From NCBI RefSeq assembly GCF_001456025.1, contig NZ_LMTZ01000014.1, forward strand, positions 1 through 37,313: a stretch of DNA of 37,313 bases, in the 5' to 3' direction. The DNA is from Mastigocoleus testarum BC008. GTDB taxonomy: Bacteria; Cyanobacteriota; Cyanobacteriia; Cyanobacteriales; Nostocaceae. The position numbers and the translations under genes were made by a program. Positions 8,686-16,332 of the stretch are shown in pieces (positions within the stretch are counted from its first letter, which is position 1; each line of letters opens with the position of its first letter). A model generated the notes under the pieces. The model searched no databases. It had not been told where the DNA came from and was given only the letters and a program-made list of their open reading frames with translations.

Positions 8686-9000
8686 ATGATTCTTGAAGTT
8701 GCTATTCTGGATATTAAATCGGATGTCAAAAAAGACATGTGCGATGAATTTGAAGCAACATTCCAACAAGCTTCAAAAATAATTGCTGCGATACCGGGAT
8801 ATTTATCCCATGAATTACAAAAATGTATTGAAGTCCCCAATCGTTACATTCTCCTCGTACGTTGGGAAACACTAGAAGCTCATACTATTGGTTTTCGAGA
8901 ATCGCCAGAATATCAAGAATGGAAACGGTTGCTACATCACTTTTACGATCCATTTCCAGTAGTCGAACACTATTATTCAATTTTGCGATCGGGAATATGA
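8686..9000 (+). CDS. Antibiotic biosynthesis monooxygenase (ABM) domain protein
   Basis: 104 residues, the normal length of this dimeric alpha/beta-barrel family. Family pattern seen: an initial beta strand ILEVAILDI, a helix with DEFEATFQQASKII, GYLSHELQKCI, the strand RYILLVRWETLEAH and SPEYQEWKRLLHHFYDPFPVVEHY. ABM proteins include cofactor-free oxygenases and haem-degrading enzymes; the substrate is not readable here. It is transcribed away from the broken GST gene with a 54-base shared spacer, so they may have shared a promoter region. Confidence 0.9.
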   Translation: MILEVAILDIKSDVKKDMCDEFEATFQQASKIIAAIPGYLSHELQKCIEVPNRYILLVRWETLEAHTIGFRESPEYQEWKRLLHHFYDPFPVVEHYYSILRSGI

Positions 9001-9007
9001 CGTGGAA

Positions 9008-9514
9008 TTATGATGCGGAAGTAGAAACAGTTAAACAATAAAATAAATTATCCTTTTCCATGACAGGGAAACTAGCAGGTAGGTCAGATTTGCTCACAGG
9101 TAAAAAGCCATTCTTTTCATAGAACCTGAGTGCACCTTTGAAGTTACCAATAGTTCCCAAATAGATTTCCCGGACATTGTTAGTTCTGGCGTGACTAACT
9201 AAAGAATCCATCAGTTTTTTACTAATTCGAGATTTACCGCGATAATTAACATCTACAAACATTTTTCGTAATGCTAAATAGCGATTATCGCCCATGTCAA
9301 TTGCACCAATAGTTTCAATTACATTATTTCCGTCTAAAGCAATCCAAAAATTGCCATTACCCTTTTGATAAAAGCTAGGAATTATCAGTAAGTCTGGTTG
9401 CTCTTCCAAAGTAATTGCTAATCCCAACTCTTGTTGCTGAATCTTCAAAATTAACTCAATAACTTGAGCTTGATACTGATGATTATAAGTAGATATTTTG
9501 ATTGTATTTGTCAT
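9008..9514 (-). CDS. GNAT family N-acetyltransferase
   Basis: 168 residues. The GNAT fold is shown by a central strand IGAIDMGDNRYLALRKMFVDVNYRG and a helix of the pyrophosphate loop, then IYLGTIGNFKGALRFYEKNGFLPV, the typical terminal acetyl-CoA region. The pyrophosphate loop, normally Q/R-x-x-G-x-G/A, reads RGKSRI (92-97), so the glycines are replaced. It may bind acyl-CoA poorly or differently. The start is 9 bases after the stop of the DUF3291 gene, so the two are probably one transcript. It converges with the ABM gene, 7 bases away. Substrate unknown. Confidence 0.88.
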   Translation of the reverse strand: MTNTIKISTYNHQYQAQVIELILKIQQQELGLAITLEEQPDLLIIPSFYQKGNGNFWIALDGNNVIETIGAIDMGDNRYLALRKMFVDVNYRGKSRISKKLMDSLVSHARTNNVREIYLGTIGNFKGALRFYEKNGFLPVSKSDLPASFPVMEKDNLFYCLTVSTSAS

Positions 9515-9523
9515 TATGAAGCT

Positions 9524-9994
9524 TTAATTTATACTGGCAGGCTCAACTGGTAAAAACTGCTTTTGTAATGAGAACGAATAAACACTTTCACCATAATCAT
9601 TGAGATATTGCAAACGTTGCTTTGCTTTATCAGCAGTTGGTATATGTCCGATCGGAACCCACCACAGCGCCATATTTTTCCCTTCAGACTTTTGGAACCA
9701 CTTTTTGCGATTACGCATTACCTCTCCATGCTGACTGCGATATACAAATTGCTTAAAAGTATCAATTGATTCCCAAACTGATAAATTAAAAAGGATTAAC
9801 TCATCATCATAAGCACGAATACTTGTTGCATTCCCCTCTTGAGCTTGCAGTCTCCACACAAACCCAGGACTTTTATCAGCTAACTTATTAATCGAATCTA
9901 ATTGCGCCACAAACTCAGCCATAATTGGATCGTCAAGTGGAGCAATCATCCGAGAAATATTAACCTGAGACAAGTGATGAGATTTGTTTACCAT
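9524..9994 (-). CDS. DUF3291 domain protein
   Basis: 156 residues from ATG 9994. The frame runs on to an ATG at 10045, but that part is read from the heptamer repeat, so the inner ATG, with GGTG about 6 bases before it, is preferred. Family features: HLSQVNISRMIAPLDDPIMAEFVAQLDSIN, then SPGFVWRLQ, LFNLSVWES, FVYRSQHGEVMRNRKKWF and ALWWVPIGHIPT. This is the dimeric alpha/beta-barrel-like DUF3291 layout, related to ABM-type folds. No experimentally known function. It probably leads the two-gene unit with the GNAT, and shares a 241-base divergent region with the LysR gene, which makes LysR control plausible. Confidence 0.88.
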   Translation of the reverse strand: MVNKSHHLSQVNISRMIAPLDDPIMAEFVAQLDSINKLADKSPGFVWRLQAQEGNATSIRAYDDELILFNLSVWESIDTFKQFVYRSQHGEVMRNRKKWFQKSEGKNMALWWVPIGHIPTADKAKQRLQYLNDYGESVYSFSLQKQFLPVEPASIN

Positions 9995-10033
9995 AAATTC
10001 ACCCAATGGATGTACAAACAGACTTATCAATGA

Positions 10034-10103
10034 CCCATTACCCATTACCCATTACCCATTACCCATTACCCATTACTCATTACTTATTACTCATTACTTA
10101 TTA
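10034..10103. repeat. Heptamer tandem repeat (CCCATTA)n
   Basis: Six perfect CCCATTA units (10034-10075) are followed by four one- or two-substitution variants, CTCATTA and CTTATTA alternating, to 10103. This is the heptanucleotide STRR type known from heterocystous cyanobacteria. It lies in the divergent spacer between the DUF3291 and LysR genes. Confidence 0.95.
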
Positions 10104-10235
10104 CTTACCCATTCATCTTCAATCATCTCAACCCTACAATCAAATAAAGGCTTGTATAGTTTTTATAAAAGCTATTTATACATATGAGAATCCATTGATA
10201 AAATCTGTTGGCGGCAATCAAATAAACTTCCACAT

Positions 10236-11126
10236 ATGAAACTCTCTCAACTTCGAGCCGTAGTTGCAGTAGCAGATAGTGGTAATTTCAGTGAAGCAGC
10301 TTTGGAATTACAAATTACCCAACCAGCAATCAGTTATGCGATCGCAACTTTGGAAGAACAATTGGGTGTAGCTTTATTTGCTAGAGGGCGTCGTGGTGCA
10401 GTATTGACACCGGCAGGAGAACGGATTGTATCCCATGCTCGGCAGGCTTTGCAGCATTTAGAAATGATGCAACAAGAGGCAAATATACATAGAGGTTTGC
10501 GTGGCGGTCAGGTACGAATTGCTTCCTTCCGTAGTGTTGCAACTCATTTATTACCGAAAGCGATCGCCAAGTTTAACAAACAATTTCCCGAAGTTTCAGT
10601 AAGCATTATCGAGCGTCCTAATTTTATTGACATCGAAGATTTTTTACGTCAGGGACGGGCTGACATTGGGACAACATATTTACCAACTGGTGACGAGTTT
10701 GAAGCTTGGGAAATTCTTCGGGATGAGTATGTTGCTTTACTTGTATCGAATAACAAATCTAGAGCGACACAAATTACTTGGGAAGATTTAGCAGCATATC
10801 CGCCAGTTATGCTTCCTGCTTTACCATGTGGAAGACCAATTCATAAACACCTGAAAACTGTTGCACCAATTATGAATACTACCAGCGAACTTCAGGAAGA
10901 TTCTACTGTTGTAAGTATGGTAAACCAGGGATTTTCAGCAGCAATCATCCCTCGTTTAGCAGCCGCACCAATTCCTTCCCAGGTGCAAGTGTATAGTTTA
11001 CCGGTACCTCTTCAACGAGTGATTGGAGTTGTAGTTCTTAAGAGTGCTCTCCATATTCCAGCGGTTTTTACATTTTTGGATATGCTCCGGAAGTTTGATT
11101 TTCAGGGTTTAGCACGCGTTATTTAA
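10236..11126 (+). CDS. LysR family transcriptional regulator
   Basis: 296 residues, standard LysR length. The winged helix-turn-helix is at residues 1-60: LSQLRAVVAVADSGNFSEAALELQITQPAISYAIATLEEQLGVALFARGRRG, then LTPAGERIVSHARQAL. A linker helix and a two-lobed periplasmic-binding-type effector domain (about 90-290) start at GGQVRIASFRSVATHLLPKAI. The co-inducer is not readable. It is divergent from the DUF3291/GNAT pair with a heptamer repeat between them. By LysR convention, it may regulate that neighbour and itself. It converges with rtcB, 33 bases apart. Confidence 0.93.
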   Translation: MKLSQLRAVVAVADSGNFSEAALELQITQPAISYAIATLEEQLGVALFARGRRGAVLTPAGERIVSHARQALQHLEMMQQEANIHRGLRGGQVRIASFRSVATHLLPKAIAKFNKQFPEVSVSIIERPNFIDIEDFLRQGRADIGTTYLPTGDEFEAWEILRDEYVALLVSNNKSRATQITWEDLAAYPPVMLPALPCGRPIHKHLKTVAPIMNTTSELQEDSTVVSMVNQGFSAAIIPRLAAAPIPSQVQVYSLPVPLQRVIGVVVLKSALHIPAVFTFLDMLRKFDFQGLARVI

Positions 11127-11159
11127 CTTTTTTCAAATCAACACATAATTTGCATCATT

Positions 11160-12599
11160 TCAAGCCTTAAAAGTAAGAATGGGATGCATGCGAGCAACCA
11201 CTTGAACTAATCCCGCTCGTACTTGAACATCAATTACTGGTGCGATCGGTTTATAAGCAGCAGGTGCTTCTTCAATCCGACGTTCTGCTCGTAATGTAAT
11301 GCAATCGACTCCAGTTAACCCTAATTTATCTTCACTTTCCCGATTTCCCTTGCGACTTAAATCAAAGCGAGAACGCAATCTTCCCGCACCATGGGAAGCT
11401 GAACAGCACCAATCTGAATTTCCTAAACCCATCAAAAGATAGGATGGTGTACCCATAGAACCAGGTATAATAACAGGCTGACCGACATGAGCGGGACACG
11501 CACCTTTACGAGTAACCCAACCTTGTCCTTCAGGAAGTGTAATATTGTGCGGTAGGTCGTAGACTAATGGAGCTTCCAAATCGCCATAAACTTGGCGCAA
11601 TCGCAATCGTAATAACTCGGCTAAAAGCAATCGATTGACAAATGCATAGTTTGCAGCAGTTGCTTCAGCTTCCAGATAATCAGTAACTGACTCCGGATGG
11701 GTAATTGATGAAAGAGGAAACAAACGGGAATCGGGATACTTTAACCCTTCGCTCCATAATTTCCGAGCCCAATCGCGCCACATTCCACCAATATACTTTC
11801 CAACATTGCGAGACCCTGAGTGAATCATGAATGCAAGTTGTCCTTTTTTAACTCCCCACCGATAAGCAAGTTTAGGATTTGTAATCTGCTCCACCCATTG
11901 GACCTCAACAAAGTGATTTCCACCACCAATAGTTGCTAGTCCACCATCCCGAACTAATCCCGATTCTGGAACTAATTCTTGCGGAGCCCATTTTATGTGT
12001 CCTGACATTGAACCATTGAGAAAAATGCGATCAATTTCAGTTGCAATCTGATTGATGTCTGATCGCACAAAATTTCCTGTTGATTTATCCAACATTGAAT
12101 CTAACCACCCAGTTACACCATCTTGAAACAACGCTTTCATGGTGCGAGCAGCCATGGTTACATCTCGTTTTCCAAAAAAGAAATCACCTTTCATTAACTC
12201 AACAAAGCGATCGCGTCGTGCTAAAAATTTCTCAGCAGATAAATCAGCAACATGCAAACGCATCCCACAGTTAATGTCCGATCCGACAGCTGCAGGAATA
12301 ACTTGTCCTGATGTTTGGACAACGGAGCCGATTGCAACTCCTGCATCACCGGGATGAAAATCAGGAGTTGCACATACATGACAAATATTTCCTCCCTTTG
12401 GATGTTTTGCATTTGCTAAGTTTGCTAATTGTTTGAGAGCTTTTGCTTCAACAGGAAAGCTTGCAGGTAAAAGAACTTCGGCGATGGGTGCATCAGGAGA
12501 ATCTACCCACCGTGCAGAATAAGATTGATTATTATATTGAACGTCAAGACCTTGTCGAGCCAATGCTCGCAGAAGACGTGAAATATTTTTCGACTGCAT
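11160..12599 (-). CDS. rtcB: RtcB family protein (tRNA-splicing/RNA ligase type)
   Basis: 479 residues. RtcB joins 2',3'-cyclic phosphate (or 3'-phosphate) RNA ends to 5'-OH ends, using GTP and Mn2+. Visible family motifs: CATPDFHPGD (75-84), GSDINCGMR with the metal cysteine C111, GGGNHFVEVQW, FMIHSGSRNVG, YDLPHNI, TRKGACPA, VIIPGSMGT and SASHGAGR. H403 in that last motif is the expected GMP-accepting histidine. The metal ligands and nucleotidyl-accepting motif look intact, so activity is likely. No RtcA or RtcR neighbour is present, so this is not the E. coli-style rtc operon. RNA repair versus tRNA processing cannot be decided from sequence. Confidence 0.94.
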   Translation of the reverse strand: MQSKNISRLLRALARQGLDVQYNNQSYSARWVDSPDAPIAEVLLPASFPVEAKALKQLANLANAKHPKGGNICHVCATPDFHPGDAGVAIGSVVQTSGQVIPAAVGSDINCGMRLHVADLSAEKFLARRDRFVELMKGDFFFGKRDVTMAARTMKALFQDGVTGWLDSMLDKSTGNFVRSDINQIATEIDRIFLNGSMSGHIKWAPQELVPESGLVRDGGLATIGGGNHFVEVQWVEQITNPKLAYRWGVKKGQLAFMIHSGSRNVGKYIGGMWRDWARKLWSEGLKYPDSRLFPLSSITHPESVTDYLEAEATAANYAFVNRLLLAELLRLRLRQVYGDLEAPLVYDLPHNITLPEGQGWVTRKGACPAHVGQPVIIPGSMGTPSYLLMGLGNSDWCCSASHGAGRLRSRFDLSRKGNRESEDKLGLTGVDCITLRAERRIEEAPAAYKPIAPVIDVQVRAGLVQVVARMHPILTFKA

Positions 12600-13055
12600 A
12601 TAACTACGGTCAAAGAACTAAATAAGTAGTGTTTAGTTTTGAAGCGATCTTGACTTGGGTTCAGCAGCCGCAGTCAATTTCTAAATCACCAATATCCCAT
12701 TGAAACTAGAGATACTGTGAATTTTACAGTCAAAGATTTTTAGTTGAAGAATCTAATGCTTCATATATTTTATAGCACAGATTCATAGCACAGAATTGAT
12801 TTTACCAATCCCTTAAGTTAGCACCTTAAAACCTTTATCTTTACTAGCGCTCCCAAAAAAATCATTGCAAACTAAAGATATCAATTATTTCAACTGTGTT
12901 TCAGGCTTCTTGCAACAACGCCGATAACTCATCTCTCCGGAGAGTTTTCTTTATTATTGTTGCTAATTAATAGACAAATATATACATTTCCCTACTGATA
13001 TTCAACTAACAAAAAACCCAACTGTTAACTGATAACTGTTAACTGATATAAAACC
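12600..13055. other. Divergent intergenic region upstream of rtcB and ndhK
   Basis: No gene seen. It holds a small hairpin with 5-bp arms ACTGT (12714-12718) and ACAGT (12726-12730), the 12-bp palindrome CTCTCCGGAGAG near 12933 followed by TTTTCTTTATT, and a direct repeat of AACTGTTAACTGAT just before the ndhK ATG (13020-13048). The latter belongs to a dispersed repeat family also seen at 16130-16300. The palindrome plus T-rich run resembles a terminator or attenuator in the ndhK leader. Confidence 0.45.
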
Positions 13056-13745
13056 ATGACTAATACTATTGTTAACCCTGCGGAAACTCCCCAAGTAACG
13101 CAGCAGCTTTCGGAAAACATTATTTTGACAACTTTAGATGATTTGTATAACTGGGCGAAAATGTCCAGTTTATACCCCATGATGTTTGGTACAGCTTGCT
13201 GTTTTATGGAATTTATGGCGGCTTATGCTTCCCGCTTTGATATGGAAAGGTACGGCATGATACCTCGTGCCACCCCCAGACAAGCAGATTTACTGATTAC
13301 TGCGGGAACTATCACCATGAAGTATGCACCTAATTTAGTGCGTCTTTACGAACAAATGCCAGAACCCAAATACGTAATTGCTATGGGCGCTTGTACCATT
13401 ACTGGGGGTATGTTTAGTGTAGACTCTCCCAGTGCCGTTCGGGGTGTAGATAAATTAATTCCAGTTGATGTTTATATCCCTGGATGTCCTCCCAGACCTG
13501 AAGCTGTAGTTGATGCAGTTATTAAATTACGGAAAAAAATTGCTAACCAAAGCATTCAAGAATTATCACAACTTCAGCAAACCCATCGCTATTACAGTAC
13601 TCCCCATAAAATGAAAGTAGTATCACCAATAAACGATGGTAAATATTTGAACACTGCTAAGAGAAATAACCCACCAACAGAGATTACTCAAGCTACGGAT
13701 TTACCTCTACCATTTACACAACAGTCAAAGCAAAAAGCTGAATGA
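13056..13745 (+). CDS. ndhK: NAD(P)H-quinone oxidoreductase subunit K (NdhK), solitary copy
   Basis: 229 residues. NdhK carries the 4Fe-4S centre (N2-type) of the thylakoid NDH-1 complex and passes electrons to plastoquinone. Cluster ligands are all present: tandem C48-C49 in [11 protein letters not shown]113 in [11 protein letters not shown] and C144 in PGCPPRPEA. The core TAGTITMK...[20 protein letters not shown] is highly conserved. In cyanobacteria ndhK normally sits between ndhC and ndhJ; neither is here. Several core positions ([21 protein letters not shown]) differ from what I recall of the standard cyanobacterial NdhK (LLFGTACCFIEFAALIGSRF). So it is probably a second, divergent paralogue, which may serve a specialised NDH-1 form. 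Ligand retention argues against a pseudogene. Confidence 0.9.
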   Translation: MTNTIVNPAETPQVTQQLSENIILTTLDDLYNWAKMSSLYPMMFGTACCFMEFMAAYASRFDMERYGMIPRATPRQADLLITAGTITMKYAPNLVRLYEQMPEPKYVIAMGACTITGGMFSVDSPSAVRGVDKLIPVDVYIPGCPPRPEAVVDAVIKLRKKIANQSIQELSQLQQTHRYYSTPHKMKVVSPINDGKYLNTAKRNNPPTEITQATDLPLPFTQQSKQKAE

Positions 13746-14058
13746 GGAAGGAGTCAGGAGCCAGAATAGTGCGCAATAGCGCACCGCTTTGCTAACAGAA
13801 GTCAGAAGTCAGAATTAGATATATCTCGAAACTAAAAGTTCTATCTAAAGACTATCCCATTTCTGATTCCTGTCTCTTGGATTCTGCTATATTTTGTTTT
13901 TTTATTTATAGCAGATTGTAACTAAGTTAGGTACGGTTCAAAAAATGAAAGTCAGTTATTTATAAAGCGGATTCTACTCCTGACTTCTGTCTCCTGACTC
14001 CTGTTAGCAAAGCGAGGTACTATATGTTTGTGTTTGGGAAGTTTATTCAAAAAAGCCC
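13746..14058. repeat. Intergenic inverted-repeat cluster between ndhK and the Coq4 gene
   Basis: Three inverted pairs span about 265 bases: AGGAGTCAGGAG 13749-13760 with 13991-14002; CGCTTTGCTAACAG 13785-13798 with 14001-14014; CAGAAGTCAG 13803-13812 with 13980-13989. Their order is not that of simple terminal inverted repeats, so this is a mosaic of dispersed repeat fragments rather than a clean MITE. No coding capacity is present. Confidence 0.7.
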
Positions 14059-14673
14059 ATGCGAATAAATAAAATTAAACAAATCCAAACTGCGATATCT
14101 TACACTAAATCAGAAAACTATGGCGATTTTGCAATTCTTAAAGCTGATATTTTAGGAGCTAAAGCTTCACCAGAAATCGCTGATAAATTAACGAATGTTG
14201 TGGGATATTATCCCAAAATAAATTTAGATGAATTAATTCAGTATCCTCCTGGAAGTTTTGGGAGACAATACGCCGAACATATGAAATTAAATCATCTTAA
14301 ACCCTTAAATATCAGCCCAGAATTATCAGAAGTTGCGAAGCGTAATGTATTTGCTTTGCGATATGTGATTACTCACGATATTTTTCATGTATTACTAGAC
14401 TTTGATACTAGCTATGCTGGAGAAATTGGCGTTCTAAGTTTTGCAGTAGCCCAAAACTATAGTAAATCACAAAGAATTAGCCTCAGACTTGCAAAATTAA
14501 TTTATCCTATCCTTGCTCCCCAACAAACCAAAGCGATTCTTTCTAACCTCAAAAAAGGTCGAGAATTAGGAGAGAAAGCAGAATTTTTATTAGGTTATCG
14601 CTTTGAAGAGCATTGGAAAGAACCACTTCACCAAATTCAATCTCGACTAGGACTCTCAGAAATAAAAATCTAA
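14059..14673 (+). CDS. Coq4 family protein
   Basis: 204 residues. The Coq4 family motif HDxxH-(x)11-E is seen exactly: H106-D107-I108-F109-H110, then 11 residues, then E122 (HDIFHVLLDFDTSYAGE). The surrounding pattern, with YPPGSFGRQYAEHM upstream and AKAEFLLG-like GEKAEFLLGYRFEEHW near the end, also fits. In eukaryotes Coq4 acts in coenzyme Q assembly, where its metal motif has been tied to ring decarboxylation or lipid handling. Cyanobacteria make plastoquinone, not ubiquinone, so the role here is open. It could take part in prenyl-quinone or lipid metabolism. It is 76 bases upstream of a P450 on the same strand, so co-transcription is possible. Confidence 0.88.
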   Translation: MRINKIKQIQTAISYTKSENYGDFAILKADILGAKASPEIADKLTNVVGYYPKINLDELIQYPPGSFGRQYAEHMKLNHLKPLNISPELSEVAKRNVFALRYVITHDIFHVLLDFDTSYAGEIGVLSFAVAQNYSKSQRISLRLAKLIYPILAPQQTKAILSNLKKGRELGEKAEFLLGYRFEEHWKEPLHQIQSRLGLSEIKI

Positions 14674-14749
14674 TATTCTTAAAAACGATTGCTATTACTA
14701 CTTTCTCTATATTTTAAATCTCTAAACAAATAGTTCAACTACAAAAATC

Positions 14750-16135
14750 ATGACTACAACAACATCAAGCTCTACAATTCAAAATCCAATCAAAAGCCTC
14801 CCAGGACCACACGAATCAATATGGTATCAAACTATTTGGGGTGTAACCAAACCAGTTAGTTACTTTAATACCATGCAAAAACGCTACGGAGATATATTTG
14901 TCACACCTCAATTTGCAGGACTTCCACCCCAAGTAATTATTAGTAATCCCCAAGCAATCCAGCAAATTTTTACTGCCGATGCTTCTATGTTCCAATCTGG
15001 ATTAGGAAACCAAATGATCCAGCCAATTGTTGGCGATCTTTCTTTATTATTAATGGATGGCGATCGCCACCTACAAAAGCGTAAATTATTAATGCCTCCT
15101 TTTCATGGGGAAAGAATGAAGGCTTATGGAACAACCATTCGTGAAATTACTCGCGAAGCAACGGAAAAATTAACTGTAGGAGAAAAATTTATTGCCCGTC
15201 CTTTAATGCAAGAAATTTCCTTGAATGTCATTCTTCGTACCATTTTTGGGCTTAAGAAAGGTAAAAGATATCAACAAATTGAACATGCTCTAATTGGGAT
15301 GTTAGATATGTTTGACAATCCTGTAAATGCAAGTTTTTTATTTTTTAAACCACTACAGAAAAATCTAGGATTTTTAACTCCTTGGGGAAGATTTATTCAA
15401 AAACGAGAATTATTAGATAAATTACTTTATCAAGAAATTAGCGAACGACGCGCTCAAAAAGAACATACCGGTGAAGATATTTTAAGTTTATTATTGTCAG
15501 CACGAGATGAAAATGGCGAAGGAATGACAGATGAGGAACTACGCGACGAATTAATGACAATGCTATTTGCTGGACATGAAACAACTGCAAATGCGTTAAC
15601 TTGGGCTCTATATTGGATTCACTACCTTCCGGAAGTAAAGGAAAAATTACTGCAAGAATTAAGTTCCATTGATGCTGAAAACATAGATGCAATGGAAATA
15701 ATGGGATTACCTTATCTAAATGCAGTTTGTTCGGAAACTCTGCGAATTTACCCGATTGCTTTCTTTACTTTAGTACGAATTTTACAAGCGCCGATGGAAT
15801 TAATGGGTTATGAATTCTCTCCGGGAACACCATTAGCACCATGTATTTATTTAACCCATCACAACTCAGATATTTATCCCGAACCAAAGAAATTTAAACC
15901 AGAAAGATTTTTGGAAAGAAAGTTTTCTCCCTACGAATATTTACCTTTTGGTGGTGGTAGTCGTAGGTGTTTGGGTTCAGCATTTGCGATATTCGAAATG
16001 AAACTCGCACTCGTAACTATACTATCAAAATATTCCCTTAAACTTGCACAGAAACAACCCGTGAAAGCTGTACGTAGAGGAATTGTATTTACACCTTCAG
16101 GCGGAGTGTGTTTGACAGTGGACAGTTATCAGTGA
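14750..16135 (+). CDS. Cytochrome P450, CYP110-like
   Basis: 461 residues. Haem-thiolate monooxygenase signatures are all present: the I-helix AGHETT (274-279), the K-helix ETLR (329-332), PERF, and the haem loop FGGGSRRCLG (400-409) with proximal C407. Length and the LPGPHESIWYQT N-terminus without a membrane anchor fit soluble bacterial P450s. The overall look resembles the CYP110 family of heterocystous cyanobacteria, which hydroxylate fatty acids, alkanes or terpenoids; the substrate here is unknown. The last codons (after GGVCLTV) are read from an intergenic repeat that supplies the stop, so the extreme C-terminus has been altered by repeat insertion. No ferredoxin-reductase gene is adjacent. 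Confidence 0.95.
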   Translation: MTTTTSSSTIQNPIKSLPGPHESIWYQTIWGVTKPVSYFNTMQKRYGDIFVTPQFAGLPPQVIISNPQAIQQIFTADASMFQSGLGNQMIQPIVGDLSLLLMDGDRHLQKRKLLMPPFHGERMKAYGTTIREITREATEKLTVGEKFIARPLMQEISLNVILRTIFGLKKGKRYQQIEHALIGMLDMFDNPVNASFLFFKPLQKNLGFLTPWGRFIQKRELLDKLLYQEISERRAQKEHTGEDILSLLLSARDENGEGMTDEELRDELMTMLFAGHETTANALTWALYWIHYLPEVKEKLLQELSSIDAENIDAMEIMGLPYLNAVCSETLRIYPIAFFTLVRILQAPMELMGYEFSPGTPLAPCIYLTHHNSDIYPEPKKFKPERFLERKFSPYEYLPFGGGSRRCLGSAFAIFEMKLALVTILSKYSLKLAQKQPVKAVRRGIVFTPSGGVCLTVDSYQ

Positions 16136-16332
16136 ACAGTGAACAGTTAACAGTTATCAGTGTTAGCGTTCGCGCAGCACGGTCTCAGCGTGGGGTTAGC
16201 CATACAGGTAACAGTCGCCAGTGTTCGCGTAAAGTTCAGCTACAGGTGTTACATGACTTTAACCATATCATGACCAGTTAACTGATAACTGATAACTGTT
16301 AGCGCAGCGTGCGCGATAGCGCATTAACTGAT
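16136..16332. repeat. Dispersed repeat patch, inverted AACAGTTATCAGT arms
   Basis: AACAGTTATCAGT (16149-16161) and its reverse complement (16288-16300) enclose GC-rich fragments with GTTAGCG/GCGC runs. The same AACTGTTAACTGAT element precedes ndhK at 13020-13048. It separates the convergent P450 and hisZ genes and may serve as a transcript-end structure, but no T-tract is present. Confidence 0.7.

Noticed and set aside
12933..12955. Intrinsic terminator in the ndhK leader
   Set aside because: The 12-bp palindrome CTCTCCGGAGAG has little room for a loop and no plus-strand gene lies upstream; noted only in the intergenic description.
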